Positions 26,807 to 35,996 of a stretch of 64,000 nt of DNA are shown one piece after another (the stretch's first letter is position 1; each line of letters starts with the position of its first letter). The stretch spans positions 1 through 64,000 of the forward strand of contig JAJPIW010000012.1 in the NCBI GenBank assembly GCA_021324575.1, read 5' to 3'. The notes under the pieces were generated by a model. The model saw only the letters and a program-made list of their open reading frames with translations, did not search any database and was not told the DNA's origin. The DNA is from Intrasporangiaceae bacterium (GTDB lineage: Bacteria > Actinomycetota > Actinomycetes > Actinomycetales > Dermatophilaceae). A program made the translations under genes and the position numbers.

Positions 26807-27369
26807 GCAGTCGCAGGACAACCTCTTCCGTCGTCGACCTCCACCCAGGCCGCCGGCGTGGCATTCGGGCTCTGCTCCTCGTCGTGGCTGCCATGGCCCT
26901 TGCTGCCGACCAGCTGACCAAGGTACTTGCCCTGGCCCACCTCACGCCGGGCCGGCCGGTCGACCTCGTGGGTTCGTGGTTGCGGCTCACCTTGATTCGC
27001 AACCCCGGCGCAGCGTTCTCCCTCGGTGACCGGGCGACCTGGCTGCTCACCATCATCGCCATCGGGGTCCTCATCGCGATCGGCACGATGGCCCGTCGGC
27101 TCGGTTCGCGCGCCTGGGCCGTCGCGCTCGGGCTCATCCTGGGTGGCGCTCTGGGCAACCTCGTCGACCGCTTCTTCCGGGCACCCGGACCCGGTCGGGG
27201 GCAGGTCGTCGACTTCATCGACTACTTCGGCCTGTTCATCGGCAACGTCGCGGACATCGCCATCGTGGGGGCCGCCGCCTATATTGCGGTTCTGTCGCTG
27301 CGCGGCGTCCCCGCGAGCGGAAAGCCGGCGGGCCGGCATACCCAGGACGCCGTGGGGCACGGCGCGTGA
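26803..27369 (+). CDS. lspA: Lipoprotein signal peptidase LspA (probable CTG start)
   Basis: Signal peptidase II, an aspartic protease in the membrane that cleaves prolipoprotein signal peptides. 188 residues, four helices. Motifs are intact: [34 protein letters not shown] (first catalytic Asp), VVDFIDYF and GNVADIAIV (second catalytic Asp). There is no ATG, GTG or TTG before the first membrane helix. CTG at 26803 overlaps the upstream stop as CTGA, mirrors the ATGA/GTGA couplings elsewhere here, and has AGGA six bases upstream. The next in-frame GTG (about 26884) would cut the first helix. The family call is firm; the CTG start is inferred. Confidence 0.9.
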   Translation: MSSRRTTSSVVDLHPGRRRGIRALLLVVAAMALAADQLTKVLALAHLTPGRPVDLVGSWLRLTLIRNPGAAFSLGDRATWLLTIIAIGVLIAIGTMARRLGSRAWAVALGLILGGALGNLVDRFFRAPGPGRGQVVDFIDYFGLFIGNVADIAIVGAAAYIAVLSLRGVPASGKPAGRHTQDAVGHGA

Positions 27370-28289
27370 GCGAGCAGCGCGCAGTCCTCGTCCCCGACGG
27401 CCTGGACGGGGAGCGGGTCGACGCCGCGATCGCGCGCCTCTTCGGGTTGTCACGCACCAAGGCCGCCGACCTCGCCGCCGAGGGCCTGGTCGTGAGTGCC
27501 GGTCAGACCGTGGGCAAGTCGCACCGGGTGACCGCCGGCGACCTGCTCGAGGTGAGCCTGCCGGATGCCCCGACCAGCCCGACCCTGCAGGTCATCGCCG
27601 AGCCTGTGCCGGGGATGAAGATCATCCACGACGACGACGACATCGTCGTCGTCGACAAGCCGGTCGGGGTCGCGGCCCACGCGAGTGTCGGCTGGACCGG
27701 GCCGACCGTCGTGGGTGGTCTGGCCGCCGCCGGCTACCGGATCTCGACGTCCGGGGCGAGCGAGCGCCAGGGGGTCGTCTCCCGGCTCGACGTGGGTACA
27801 TCGGGGCTGATGGTCGTGGCCAAGAGCGAGTACGCCTACAGCCGGCTCAAACAGGCCTTCCGCTCGCGCACGGTCGACAAGACCTACCACGCGCTCGTGC
27901 AGGGGCTGCCCGACCCGGTCGTCGGCACCATCGACGCCCCCATCGGGCGGCATCCGGGGCACGACTACAAGTTCGCCGTCATGGAGAGCGGGCGCCCGTC
28001 GGTCACCCACTACGAGGTGATGGAGGCGTTCCGGGCCGCGTCGCTGCTCGACATCCACCTCGAGACCGGTCGGACGCACCAGATCCGGGTGCACTTCTCG
28101 GCCCTGCACCACCCGTGCGTCGGCGACCTCACCTACGGCGCCGACCCGGTCCTCGCCAAGCGGGTCGGGCTGGAGCGGCAGTGGCTGCACGCGGTCGGGC
28201 TCGGCTTCGAGCACCCGGGGACGGGGGAGTACGTGTCGTTCACCAGCGAGTACCCCGAGGACCTCGAGCGGGCGCTCGACCTGCTCTGA
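27366..28289 (+). CDS. RluA-family 23S rRNA pseudouridine synthase (RluD-like)
   Basis: Pseudouridine synthase of 307 residues. An N-terminal S4 RNA-binding domain (about 13-75, [18 protein letters not shown]) precedes the RluA-type catalytic domain with [15 protein letters not shown], the catalytic Asp in [17 protein letters not shown] (about 142), KTYHALVQG, and [23 protein letters not shown]. Position directly after lspA is conserved for RluD/YlyB-type enzymes, which modify helix 69 of 23S rRNA, but specificity cannot be read from sequence alone. GTG 27366 overlaps the lspA stop (GTGA). Confidence 0.93.
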   Translation: MSEQRAVLVPDGLDGERVDAAIARLFGLSRTKAADLAAEGLVVSAGQTVGKSHRVTAGDLLEVSLPDAPTSPTLQVIAEPVPGMKIIHDDDDIVVVDKPVGVAAHASVGWTGPTVVGGLAAAGYRISTSGASERQGVVSRLDVGTSGLMVVAKSEYAYSRLKQAFRSRTVDKTYHALVQGLPDPVVGTIDAPIGRHPGHDYKFAVMESGRPSVTHYEVMEAFRAASLLDIHLETGRTHQIRVHFSALHHPCVGDLTYGADPVLAKRVGLERQWLHAVGLGFEHPGTGEYVSFTSEYPEDLERALDLL

Positions 28290-28293
28290 GGGC

Positions 28294-28374
28294 ACCCACC
28301 TTCGCAGGACAAACGCCCGCCTCGCCCGGGTTGACAACCCTTGCGAAGCTGGGTTTCCCGGTTGGGGCGGGAAA
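28294..28374. terminator. Nested inverted repeats after the pseudouridine synthase gene
   Basis: Three elements in 80 bases. Long arms 28294-28306 and 28342-28354 (ACCCACCTTCGCA / TGCGAAGCTGGGT, 12 of 13 paired) enclose a palindrome GGGTTGACAACCC (28328-28340). A TTTCCCG/CGGGAAA hairpin (28354-28360, 28368-28374) follows. The most direct reading is the terminator of the divergently spaced operon before dnaE; an operator role is possible. Confidence 0.55.
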
Positions 28375-28445
28375 GGTGTGACGGGTGGGGTGCAGGGGGA
28401 CATAGACCTCGGCGTGCCCCATCCGGGGCTGTCGGAGCGGGCCTT

Positions 28446-28451
28446 TAGACT
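28446..28451 (+). promoter_or_regulatory. -10 element for probably leaderless dnaE mRNA
   Basis: TAGACT (28446-28451) matches the actinobacterial TANNNT -10 consensus and ends nine bases before the dnaE ATG at 28461. There is no ribosome site between them, which would fit transcription starting at or next to the ATG. No clear -35 is seen. Confidence 0.45.
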
Positions 28452-28460
28452 CTCCAGACG

Positions 28461-31400
28461 ATGTCAGATCAGCCCCCCGCCCCGACCGGATCGAAGGACA
28501 GCTTCGTCCACCTCCACGTGCACACCGAGTACTCCATGCTCGACGGTGCGGCCCGGATCGACGAGCTGCTCAAGTCGGCCTCGGCGATGGGGATGCCGGC
28601 CATCGCGACCACCGACCACGGCTATGTCTTCGGGGCCTACGAGTTCTGGTCCAAGGCCAAGAAGTACGGCATCAAGCCGATCATCGGTGTCGAGGCCTAC
28701 CTCACGCCGGGTACCCGCCGCCAGGACAAGGTCCGGGTCAACTTCGGCGATGGCGGGCGCGACGACGTGGGAGGCTCGGGCGCCTACACCCACATGACCT
28801 TGCTGGCGCGCAACAACACCGGGATGCACAACCTGTTCCGGATGAGCTCGCTCGCCTCCCTCGAAGGCCAGTACTTCAAGCCGCGCATCGACCGCGAGCT
28901 GCTCAACCTCTACGGCGAGGGGCTCATCGCGACGACCGGCTGCGTCGGTGGCGAGGTGCAGACCCGGCTCCGGCTCGGCCAGTACAAGGAGGCCCGCGAG
29001 GCGGCGGCCGAGCTTCGCGACATCTTCGGGGCCGAGAACTTCTACGCCGAGATCATGGACCACGGGATCGCCATCGAGCGGCAGTCCAGCAAGGAGCTGC
29101 TCCGGCTGGCCAAGGACCTGGGCCTGCCGCTGCTCGCGACCAACGACCTGCACTACACCAACGCCCACGACGCCCAGGCCCACGCGGCCCTGCTGTGCGT
29201 CCAGTCCGGGTCGACCCTGATGGACCCGGGCCGGTTCAAGTTCGACGCCGACGAGTTCTACCTCAAGACCCCGGCCGAGATGAGGCACCTCTTCCGCGAG
29301 CTGCCCGAGGCGTGCGACAACAGCCTGCTCATCGCCGAGCGGTGCGAGGTCTCCTTCACCGAGGGCGAGGGCCGGTTCATGCCGCGCTTCCCGACCCCGC
29401 CGGGCGAGGACGAGAGCAGCTGGTTCATCAAGGAGGTCGAGAAGGGCCTGCAGGAGCGGTTCCCCGGCGGAGTGCCCGACTACGCCCGCAAGCAGGCGGC
29501 ATACGAGACCGACGTGATCCTCGCCAAGTCCTACGGCGGCTACTTCCTCGTCGTCGCCGACTTCATCAACTGGGCCAAGAACAACGGGATCCGGGTCGGA
29601 CCGGGCCGTGGCTCGGGCGCCGGGTCGATGTGCGCGTATGCCATGAAGATCACCGACCTCGACCCGGTCCCGCACGGCCTGATCTTCGAGCGGTTCCTCA
29701 ACCCCGAGCGTCCCTCGATGCCCGACTTCGACGTGGACTTCGACGAGCGCCGGCGCGGTGAGGTGATCCGCTACGTCACCGAGAAGTACGGCGAGGAGCG
29801 GGTCGCCCAGATCGTCACCTACGGCACGATCAAGGCCAAGCAGGCGGTCAAGGACGCCGCCCGGGTCATGGGGCACCCCTTCGTCGTCGGGGAGAAGCTC
29901 ACCAAGGCGATGCCGGCCGACGTCATGGGCAAGGGCGTGCCCCTCTCGGGGATCTTCGACAAGGAACACCCCCGGTATGCCGACGGCACCGAGTTCCGCT
30001 CGCTGCACGACGACGACCCGCTCACCAAGGAGATCGTGGCCACCGCGCTCGGCCTGGAGGGGCTCAAGCGGCAGTGGGGCGTGCACGCCGCCGGCGTCAT
30101 CATGTCCAGTGAGCCGCTCATCGACCTGATCCCGATCATGCGCCGGGAGCAGGACGGCCAGATCATCACCCAGTTCGACTACCCGAGCTGCGAGAACCTC
30201 GGCCTGGTCAAGATGGACTTCCTCGGGTTGCGCAACCTGACCATCCTGGACGACGCCATCGACAACATCGTGGCCAACCGCGGCGAGACGATCGACCTGG
30301 ACGAGCTGTCCAAGACCCTCGACGACCAGGCCACCTACGACCTGCTCGCGCGCGGTGACACCCTCGGCGTCTTCCAGCTCGACGGCGGCGGCATGCGGAC
30401 CTTGCTGCGGCTCATGCAGCCGGACAACTTCGAGGACATCTCCGCCGCCCTCGCGCTCTACCGCCCCGGCCCGATGGGGGTCAACGCGCACACCAACTTC
30501 GCCCTGCGCAAGAACGGAAAGCAGGAGGCCGTCCCGCTCGACCCCCAGCTCAAGGGCAAGCTCCAGCAGGAGATGATCGACGCCCTCGAGCCGATCCTCG
30601 GCACCACCCATGGCCTGGTGATCTACCAGGAGCAGGTCATGGAGATCGCCCAGAAGCTGGCCGGCTACACCCTCGGTACCGCCGACCTGCTCCGTCGCGC
30701 CATGGGCAAGAAGAAGAAGGAGGTCCTGGACGCCGAGTTCGTCAACTTCGAGGCCGGCATGAAGGCCCAGGGCTTCAACCCCGCCTCGATCGCCGCCCTG
30801 TGGGGTGTCCTGGTCCCGTTCTCGGACTACGCGTTCAACAAGGCCCACACCGCGGCATACGGGCTCGTCTCGTACTGGACCGGCTACCTCAAGGCCAACT
30901 ACCCGGCCGAGTACATGGCCGCCCTGCTCACGAGCGTCCATGACGACAAGGACAAGTCGGCCCTCTACCTCGGCGAGTGCCGCCGGATGGGGATCAAGGT
31001 CCTCCTGCCCGACGTCAACGAGTCGGTCGCCCGGTTCGCCGCTGTCGGGACCGACATCCGCTTCGGTCTGGAGGCCATCCGCAACGTCGGGACGCATGTC
31101 GTCTCGGCGATCATCGAGGCCCGCGAGACCAAGGGTCGGTTCACCTCGTTCAAGGACTTCCTGTCCAAGTGTCCGCCCGTCGTCGCCAACAAGCGGACCA
31201 TCGAGTCGCTCATCAAGGGTGGCGCCTTCGACGGGCTGGGCGAGCCGCGGGCCGGGCTGGTGCGGATCCACGAGGACTACGTCGACGCGTTCGTCGCGAT
31301 CAAGCGGCAGGAGGCGATCGGGCAGGACTCGCTCTTCGGCGGGTTCGGTGACGACGACAGCGACATGGGCGATGCCGCGATGGGACTGCCGCCGGTGCCC

Positions 31401-32048
31401 AACACCGAGTGGGACAAGCAGACCCTGCTCACCCAGGAGCGGGAGATGCTCGGCCTCTACGTCTCGGACCACCCGCTCTTCGGGATCGAGCACATCCTCA
31501 CCCAGCGCGCCGACCACTCGATCGCGGTCGTCTCCTCCGAGGAGGGCCCGGCCGACGGCGCCCAGGTCACCATCGCCGGCCTCGTCACGGGTCTGGCGAT
31601 CAAGCGCAACAAGAAGGGCGACCTGTATGCCGTGGCACAGGTTGAGGACCTCGAGGGCGCCCTGGAGGTGTTCTTCTTCCCCAAGACCTACCTCACCGTC
31701 GCCGGTCTGCTCACCCAGGACGCCGTCGTCGTCGTGCGCGGTCGGGTCAGCCGTCGCGACGACGGCGTGGCCCTGTACGCGAGCGAGATGACGCTGCCCG
31801 ACACGACCGACGGCCCACGCGGGCCGGTCGTCCTCGTCATGGAGCAGACCCGGGCCACGATGCCGCGGATCAACGCGCTCAAGGGCGTGCTGTCGGCGCA
31901 CCCGGGCTCGACCGAGGTGCGCCTGCGCCTCACCCGGCCCGGTCGCTCGATGCTCATGACCCTCGACAACGCCTACCGGGTCAACGCCACCGAGGCCCTC
32001 TTCGGTGACCTCAAGGCGTTGCTCGGGCCGCGGTGCCTGGCCGGCTGA
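28461..32048 (+). CDS. dnaE: DNA polymerase III alpha subunit DnaE (DnaE1 type)
   Basis: Replicative DNA polymerase of 1195 residues. The N-terminal PHP domain has intact metal motifs (HLHVHTEYSMLDGA at about 17-30, TTDHGYVFG); in mycobacterial DnaE1 this domain is the proofreading exonuclease, so the same is likely here. The polymerase core follows, with GPGRGSGAGS and the catalytic acidic triad region MPDFDVDFDERRR (about 422-434). The tandem helix-hairpin-helix region (about 870-930) and an OB fold near the C-terminus (GAQVTIAGLVTGLAIKRNKKGD, split) complete the standard layout. Length fits DnaE1 rather than DnaE2 of mutasome clusters. It shares one base with the next gene (TGATG). Confidence 0.97.
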   Translation: MSDQPPAPTGSKDSFVHLHVHTEYSMLDGAARIDELLKSASAMGMPAIATTDHGYVFGAYEFWSKAKKYGIKPIIGVEAYLTPGTRRQDKVRVNFGDGGRDDVGGSGAYTHMTLLARNNTGMHNLFRMSSLASLEGQYFKPRIDRELLNLYGEGLIATTGCVGGEVQTRLRLGQYKEAREAAAELRDIFGAENFYAEIMDHGIAIERQSSKELLRLAKDLGLPLLATNDLHYTNAHDAQAHAALLCVQSGSTLMDPGRFKFDADEFYLKTPAEMRHLFRELPEACDNSLLIAERCEVSFTEGEGRFMPRFPTPPGEDESSWFIKEVEKGLQERFPGGVPDYARKQAAYETDVILAKSYGGYFLVVADFINWAKNNGIRVGPGRGSGAGSMCAYAMKITDLDPVPHGLIFERFLNPERPSMPDFDVDFDERRRGEVIRYVTEKYGEERVAQIVTYGTIKAKQAVKDAARVMGHPFVVGEKLTKAMPADVMGKGVPLSGIFDKEHPRYADGTEFRSLHDDDPLTKEIVATALGLEGLKRQWGVHAAGVIMSSEPLIDLIPIMRREQDGQIITQFDYPSCENLGLVKMDFLGLRNLTILDDAIDNIVANRGETIDLDELSKTLDDQATYDLLARGDTLGVFQLDGGGMRTLLRLMQPDNFEDISAALALYRPGPMGVNAHTNFALRKNGKQEAVPLDPQLKGKLQQEMIDALEPILGTTHGLVIYQEQVMEIAQKLAGYTLGTADLLRRAMGKKKKEVLDAEFVNFEAGMKAQGFNPASIAALWGVLVPFSDYAFNKAHTAAYGLVSYWTGYLKANYPAEYMAALLTSVHDDKDKSALYLGECRRMGIKVLLPDVNESVARFAAVGTDIRFGLEAIRNVGTHVVSAIIEARETKGRFTSFKDFLSKCPPVVANKRTIESLIKGGAFDGLGEPRAGLVRIHEDYVDAFVAIKRQEAIGQDSLFGGFGDDDSDMGDAAMGLPPVPNTEWDKQTLLTQEREMLGLYVSDHPLFGIEHILTQRADHSIAVVSSEEGPADGAQVTIAGLVTGLAIKRNKKGDLYAVAQVEDLEGALEVFFFPKTYLTVAGLLTQDAVVVVRGRVSRRDDGVALYASEMTLPDTTDGPRGPVVLVMEQTRATMPRINALKGVLSAHPGSTEVRLRLTRPGRSMLMTLDNAYRVNATEALFGDLKALLGPRCLAG

Positions 32049-34168
32049 TGGGCGACCCGACAACCTCCGTGCCTCCGGTGGCGCGGCGCCTGGAGCACGT
32101 GCGCGAGCACCATGGCGACCGGTTCGTCGACGCCTACGAGTGGCTCCGCGACAAGGACAACCCGGAGGTCATCGCCTACCTCGAGGCCGAGAACGCCTAC
32201 GCCGACGCGGTCACGGCCGGCCTGGAACCGTTGCGGCGCAAGCTGTTCGGCGAGATCAAGGCTCGCGTTCAGGAGACCGACGTCTCGGTCCCGGCGGCCA
32301 GCGGACCGTGGTGGTACTACTCGCGGACCGTCGAAGGCGGTGAGTATGCCGTGCACGCGCGGGCCCCGCTCACCGACCGGTCCGTGCGCCCCGACCTGGA
32401 CGCGACTGGACCGATCGCGGGGGAGCAGGTGCTGCTCGACGGCAACAAGCTCGGCGCGGGCCACGACTTCTTCTCGGTCGGGGCTCTGGCCGTCTCGCCC
32501 GACCACGCGCGCGTCGCCTACGGGATCGACGTCGTCGGCGACGAGCGCTTCGACGTGACCATTCGTGACATCGCGACCGGGGAGCTGCTCGACGACGCCA
32601 TCACCGGCATCGGCTACGGGGTCGAGTTCTCCCTCGACGGACGGTGGCTGTTCTACACCCGGGTCGACGAGGCGTGGCGTCCGCACGAGGTGTGGCGGCA
32701 CCGCATCGGTGGACCGGTCGCCGACGACGTGCTCGTCCACCGCGAGGAGGACGAGCGCTTCTGGCTCGGCCTCGGCGCGTCCCGCGACGACCGGTGGCTG
32801 CTGCTCGGCCTCGGGTCACGCACGACGAGCGAGGTGCGCATCCTGTCCGCCGCCGACCCCGAGGGCGAGTTCCGGGTCGTCGCTCCGCGCCGTGAGGGGG
32901 TCGAGTACGACGTCGAGCCGGCCGCAGACCGGCTGCTCGTCGTCCACAACCGGGACAGCCAGGACTTCGACCTCGCCTGGGCGCCGCTCGCCGCGACGAG
33001 CGACAGCCAGTGGGAGCCGATCGCCGCGGCAGCCCCGGGCGAGCGGTTCCTCGGAGCCGACGCCTTCGACGACTTCGCCGTCCTCTCGCTGCGCAGCGAC
33101 GGCATCACCGCCCTGCGGATCCTGCCGCGCGACGCGGCGAGCCCGACCGGGTTCGGTGTGCCGCAACAGATCTCGTTCGAGGAGGAGCTCTACACCGTCG
33201 GCCTCGGCGACAACCCGGAGTCCGACAGCTCGACCATCCAGCTCGGCTACGAGTCCTTCGTCACGCCGCGGTCGGTCTACGACCTCGACGTGGCGACCGG
33301 TGAGCGGACCCTGCTCAAGCGGCAGCCGGTCCGCGGCGGCTACGACCCCACGGCATACGTCCAGCGGCGCGAATGGGCCTCGGCGAGCGACGGGGCCAGG
33401 GTCCCGATCTCGGTGGTGGCAGCCGCGGACGCGGCACCCGACGGCGGGCACCCTTGTCTCCTCACCGCATACGGCGCCTATGAGATCTCCAGCGACCCGT
33501 ACTTCTCGGTGGCGCGGCTGTCGCTGCTCGAGCGCGGGGTCGTGTATGCCGTCGCGCACGTGCGTGGAGGCGGGGAGATGGGACGATCCTGGTACGAAGC
33601 CGGCCGCTACGGGCGCAAGGCCAACACCTTCACCGACTTCGTGGCGTGCGCCGACCGGGTCGTCGAGCTCGGCTGGTCGGCGCCCGATCGCCTTGCGGCA
33701 GAGGGCGGTTCGGCCGGAGGGCTGCTCATGGGAGCCATCACCAACCTTGCCCCCGACCGGTTCCGGGTGGTCCACGCGTCGGTCCCGTTCGTCGACGCAC
33801 TGACGACGATCCTGCGGCCTGACCTGCCGCTCACGGTGGGGGAGTGGGACGAGTGGGGCAACCCACTGGCTGACCCCGAGATCTATGCGGCCATGAAGGC
33901 CTACAGCCCCTACGAGAACGTCGCCGCCCGCCCGTACCCCGCGATCCTGGCGACGACATCGCTCAACGACACCCGCGTCTTCTTCACCGAGCCGGCCAAG
34001 TGGGTGGCCCAGCTGCGGGCGACCGTGACCAACGACCCGGCCACCCGGCCGATCCTGTTGCGCACCGAGATGGCCGCGGGTCATGGTGGACGAAGCGGCC
34101 GGTATGCCGCGTGGGAGCAGGTCGCCTGGGAATGGGCGTTCGTGCTGGACCAGCTGGAGGCGACATGA
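32048..34168 (+). CDS. S9 family peptidase, oligopeptidase B-like
   Basis: Serine peptidase of 706 residues with the prolyl oligopeptidase layout: an N-terminal seven-bladed propeller (about 60-400) gating a C-terminal alpha/beta hydrolase. The nucleophile is in EGGSAGGLLMG (Ser about 555), Asp in TSLNDTRV (about 640) and His in AAGHGGRSGRY (about 679). The propeller starts after RLEHVREHHGDRFVDAYEWLRD, the usual opening of oligopeptidase B, which cuts peptides after basic residues. No signal peptide, so cytoplasmic. ATG 32048 overlaps dnaE by one base. Substrate specificity (PtrB versus another S9A member) is not certain. Confidence 0.91.
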   Translation: MGDPTTSVPPVARRLEHVREHHGDRFVDAYEWLRDKDNPEVIAYLEAENAYADAVTAGLEPLRRKLFGEIKARVQETDVSVPAASGPWWYYSRTVEGGEYAVHARAPLTDRSVRPDLDATGPIAGEQVLLDGNKLGAGHDFFSVGALAVSPDHARVAYGIDVVGDERFDVTIRDIATGELLDDAITGIGYGVEFSLDGRWLFYTRVDEAWRPHEVWRHRIGGPVADDVLVHREEDERFWLGLGASRDDRWLLLGLGSRTTSEVRILSAADPEGEFRVVAPRREGVEYDVEPAADRLLVVHNRDSQDFDLAWAPLAATSDSQWEPIAAAAPGERFLGADAFDDFAVLSLRSDGITALRILPRDAASPTGFGVPQQISFEEELYTVGLGDNPESDSSTIQLGYESFVTPRSVYDLDVATGERTLLKRQPVRGGYDPTAYVQRREWASASDGARVPISVVAAADAAPDGGHPCLLTAYGAYEISSDPYFSVARLSLLERGVVYAVAHVRGGGEMGRSWYEAGRYGRKANTFTDFVACADRVVELGWSAPDRLAAEGGSAGGLLMGAITNLAPDRFRVVHASVPFVDALTTILRPDLPLTVGEWDEWGNPLADPEIYAAMKAYSPYENVAARPYPAILATTSLNDTRVFFTEPAKWVAQLRATVTNDPATRPILLRTEMAAGHGGRSGRYAAWEQVAWEWAFVLDQLEAT

Positions 34169-34959
34169 CGGACATCGGAGCACACGTCGAGCAGGAGGAC
34201 CCGGTCGCCGAGGCGCGCGCCCGCGACACCACGGTGGTCCAGTTCTTCCTCGGCGACCCGCAGAGCTACAAGGGCCCGGTCGTCCGGTATGCCGGGGGCG
34301 CGGCCGGGCTGCGGGCCGACGCCGAGGCGGCCGGGATCTCGCTCTACGTCCACGCTCCGTACCCGATCAACGTCGCCGCCACCAACAACCGGATCCGGAT
34401 CCCCGGCCGCAAGCTGCTCCAGCAGCACCTCCTCGCAGCCGCCGAGATCGGTGCCAAGGGGGTCATCGTGCACGGTGGTCACCTGGGCAAGGACGAGGAC
34501 GCCTCGATCGGCTTCGACAACTGGCGCAAGTGCGTCGACGGGCTCGACCTGCCCATCCCGCTGCTCATCGAGAACACCGCAGGCGGAGACAACGCGATGG
34601 CCCGCCGGGTCGATGCGATCGCCCGGCTCTGGGATGCCATCGGGTCCGCGTCGGGCAGTGACGACGTCGGCTTCTGCCTGGACACCTGCCATGCCCACGC
34701 CGGTGGCAACGACCTGTCGACGATCGTCGACCAGGTGCTCGCCATCACCGGTCGGATCGACCTCGTCCACGCCAACGACTCGCGCGACGAGTTCGACTCA
34801 GGAGCCGACCGGCATACGAACTTCGGGTCGGGGTTCATCGACGCGGCCGAGCTGGCCGACGTGGTGCGTGCCGCCGGTGCCCCCGCCGTCTGCGAGACGC
34901 CCGGTGGCGTCGACGGCCAGTCCGCCGACATCCAGTGGCTTCGCGGGCGCCTCGGCTGA
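34165..34959 (+). CDS. nfo: Endonuclease IV-type AP endonuclease
   Basis: TIM-barrel AP endonuclease of 264 residues that incises DNA at abasic sites. Metal ligands are recognisable along the barrel: HAPYPIN (His), VHGGHLGKDED (His), IENTAGGDN (Glu), CLDTCHAHAGG (Asp, His), LVHANDSRDEFDSGADRH (His, Asp, His) and CETPGG (Glu). The ATG overlaps the peptidase stop (ATGA) with GGAGG just upstream. It lies convergent to the universal stress gene, seven bases away. A sugar-phosphate isomerase-like barrel is the alternative, but the full ligand set and the PYPINVAATNNRIR segment favour Nfo. Confidence 0.88.
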   Translation: MTDIGAHVEQEDPVAEARARDTTVVQFFLGDPQSYKGPVVRYAGGAAGLRADAEAAGISLYVHAPYPINVAATNNRIRIPGRKLLQQHLLAAAEIGAKGVIVHGGHLGKDEDASIGFDNWRKCVDGLDLPIPLLIENTAGGDNAMARRVDAIARLWDAIGSASGSDDVGFCLDTCHAHAGGNDLSTIVDQVLAITGRIDLVHANDSRDEFDSGADRHTNFGSGFIDAAELADVVRAAGAPAVCETPGGVDGQSADIQWLRGRLG

Positions 34960-34971
34960 CTGCCGGTCAGC
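34955..34971. terminator. Short bidirectional hairpin over both stop codons (nfo / universal stress gene)
   Basis: GCTGAC (34955-34960), loop TGCCG, GTCAGC (34966-34971). The arms contain the nfo TGA and the complement of the convergent gene's stop. A 6-bp stem is weak on its own but serves both strands. Confidence 0.4.
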
Positions 34972-35854
34972 GCTTGGCCGGGGGAATCCTGGTGATGAGC
35001 AGCGGACAGCTCGTGTGTCCCATCAGACCTCGGGTGACCGAGCCGATGTGCAGGCCCTCGAAGCCGCCGATGCCGCGGTTGCCGGCTGCCACGAGGTCCG
35101 CTGACCGGCTGCGTTCGATCAGCGTGCGCAGCGGGTCGGCCCGGACGACTTCGTGGGTGACCTTGACCTCCGGGTGTGCGGCGACGGCGCTCGCCAGCTC
35201 GCCGGACACCTTCGCCTGGGACGTCTCCACGTAGCGCTCCCACTCCGAACCCTGGGCAAGACTCGGGTCGCGCCGACCGCGTGCCTGCCAGGCCGTGACG
35301 ACGTCGAGCTGGGCGCCGCGCTCGGCAGCCTGCTCGAAGGCCTCGCGCAGTGCGAGCATGCTGGGGTCCGAGCCGTCGACACCGACGAGCACCCGGCCGA
35401 AGGGCGTCGACGTCCCGTTGTCCCGGCCGACGATGACGACCGGGGACTTCGCGTGCGACGCCACCTGGCCGGTCACGGCGCCGAGCGAGAGGTTGGCGAG
35501 CAGCCCGTGCCCGACCGACCCGACGACGGTGTAGACCGCTCCCGCCGACGCCCGGATGAGGGACGGTGCGGCGAAGCCGCCCACGCACGCGGTGGCGACC
35601 TCCAGCGCGGGGTCGACGGCGTGGGCGCGGGTGGCGGCGGTCGCCAACAGCTGCTCACCGGAGGAGCGGATGGCGTCGTCGCTGTCCAGCGACCCGAAGC
35701 CCAACATCGGCAGGTCGGCCGAGAACGCGTGGATGAGCACGAGCGGAACCCCGCGAGCACTCGCGCGGCGGGCTGCCCAGTCCAGGGCCGCATTGCTGAT
35801 GGCAGAGCCGTCGACGCCTACGACGATGCTTCCGCGGGTGGTGACCAGATCCAT
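34967..35854 (-). CDS. Tandem universal stress protein (two UspA domains)
   Basis: Cytoplasmic protein of 295 residues made of two UspA domains (about 8-145 and 155-293). Each begins with a beta strand ending in an acidic loop (GSIVVGVDGSAISNAAL; GRVLVGVDGSDPSMLAL) and ends with an ATP-loop type G-x2-G-x9-G(S/T): GSVGHGLLANLSLGAVT and GNRGIGGFEGLHIGSVT. The second matches the ATP-binding consensus better. Tandem Usp proteins in actinobacteria often respond to dormancy or hypoxia. The start is ATG 35854, with AAGAGGAAG nine bases upstream. It is divergent from mtnA. Confidence 0.93.
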   Translation of the reverse strand: MDLVTTRGSIVVGVDGSAISNAALDWAARRASARGVPLVLIHAFSADLPMLGFGSLDSDDAIRSSGEQLLATAATRAHAVDPALEVATACVGGFAAPSLIRASAGAVYTVVGSVGHGLLANLSLGAVTGQVASHAKSPVVIVGRDNGTSTPFGRVLVGVDGSDPSMLALREAFEQAAERGAQLDVVTAWQARGRRDPSLAQGSEWERYVETSQAKVSGELASAVAAHPEVKVTHEVVRADPLRTLIERSRSADLVAAGNRGIGGFEGLHIGSVTRGLMGHTSCPLLITRIPPAKR

Positions 35855-35996
35855 GGAGCGACACTTCCTCTTGACGATGTCCGGCGGCGGTGGCGTCCTG
35901 GGGGAGAGGGATGGCTCCGCGGGCGTCAACCGCCGTCGCGGGCCGTCTTTGGTCCGTCCCTCCACGCTAGAACCGGCCTCTGGGAGGTCGCTGGGA

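Noticed and set aside
28331-28336. TTGACA as the -35 of the dnaE promoter
   Set aside because: It lies in the centre of a palindrome and 16-18 bases downstream there is only TTTCCC-type sequence, not a -10. It is also more than 100 bases from the start codon.
28464-32063. 1199-codon open frame on the minus strand opposite dnaE
   Set aside because: It mirrors dnaE over its full length; long antisense frames arise from third-position GC bias. Its sequence is low-complexity Val/Asp/Glu/Arg with no motif, while dnaE on the other strand has all polymerase motifs.
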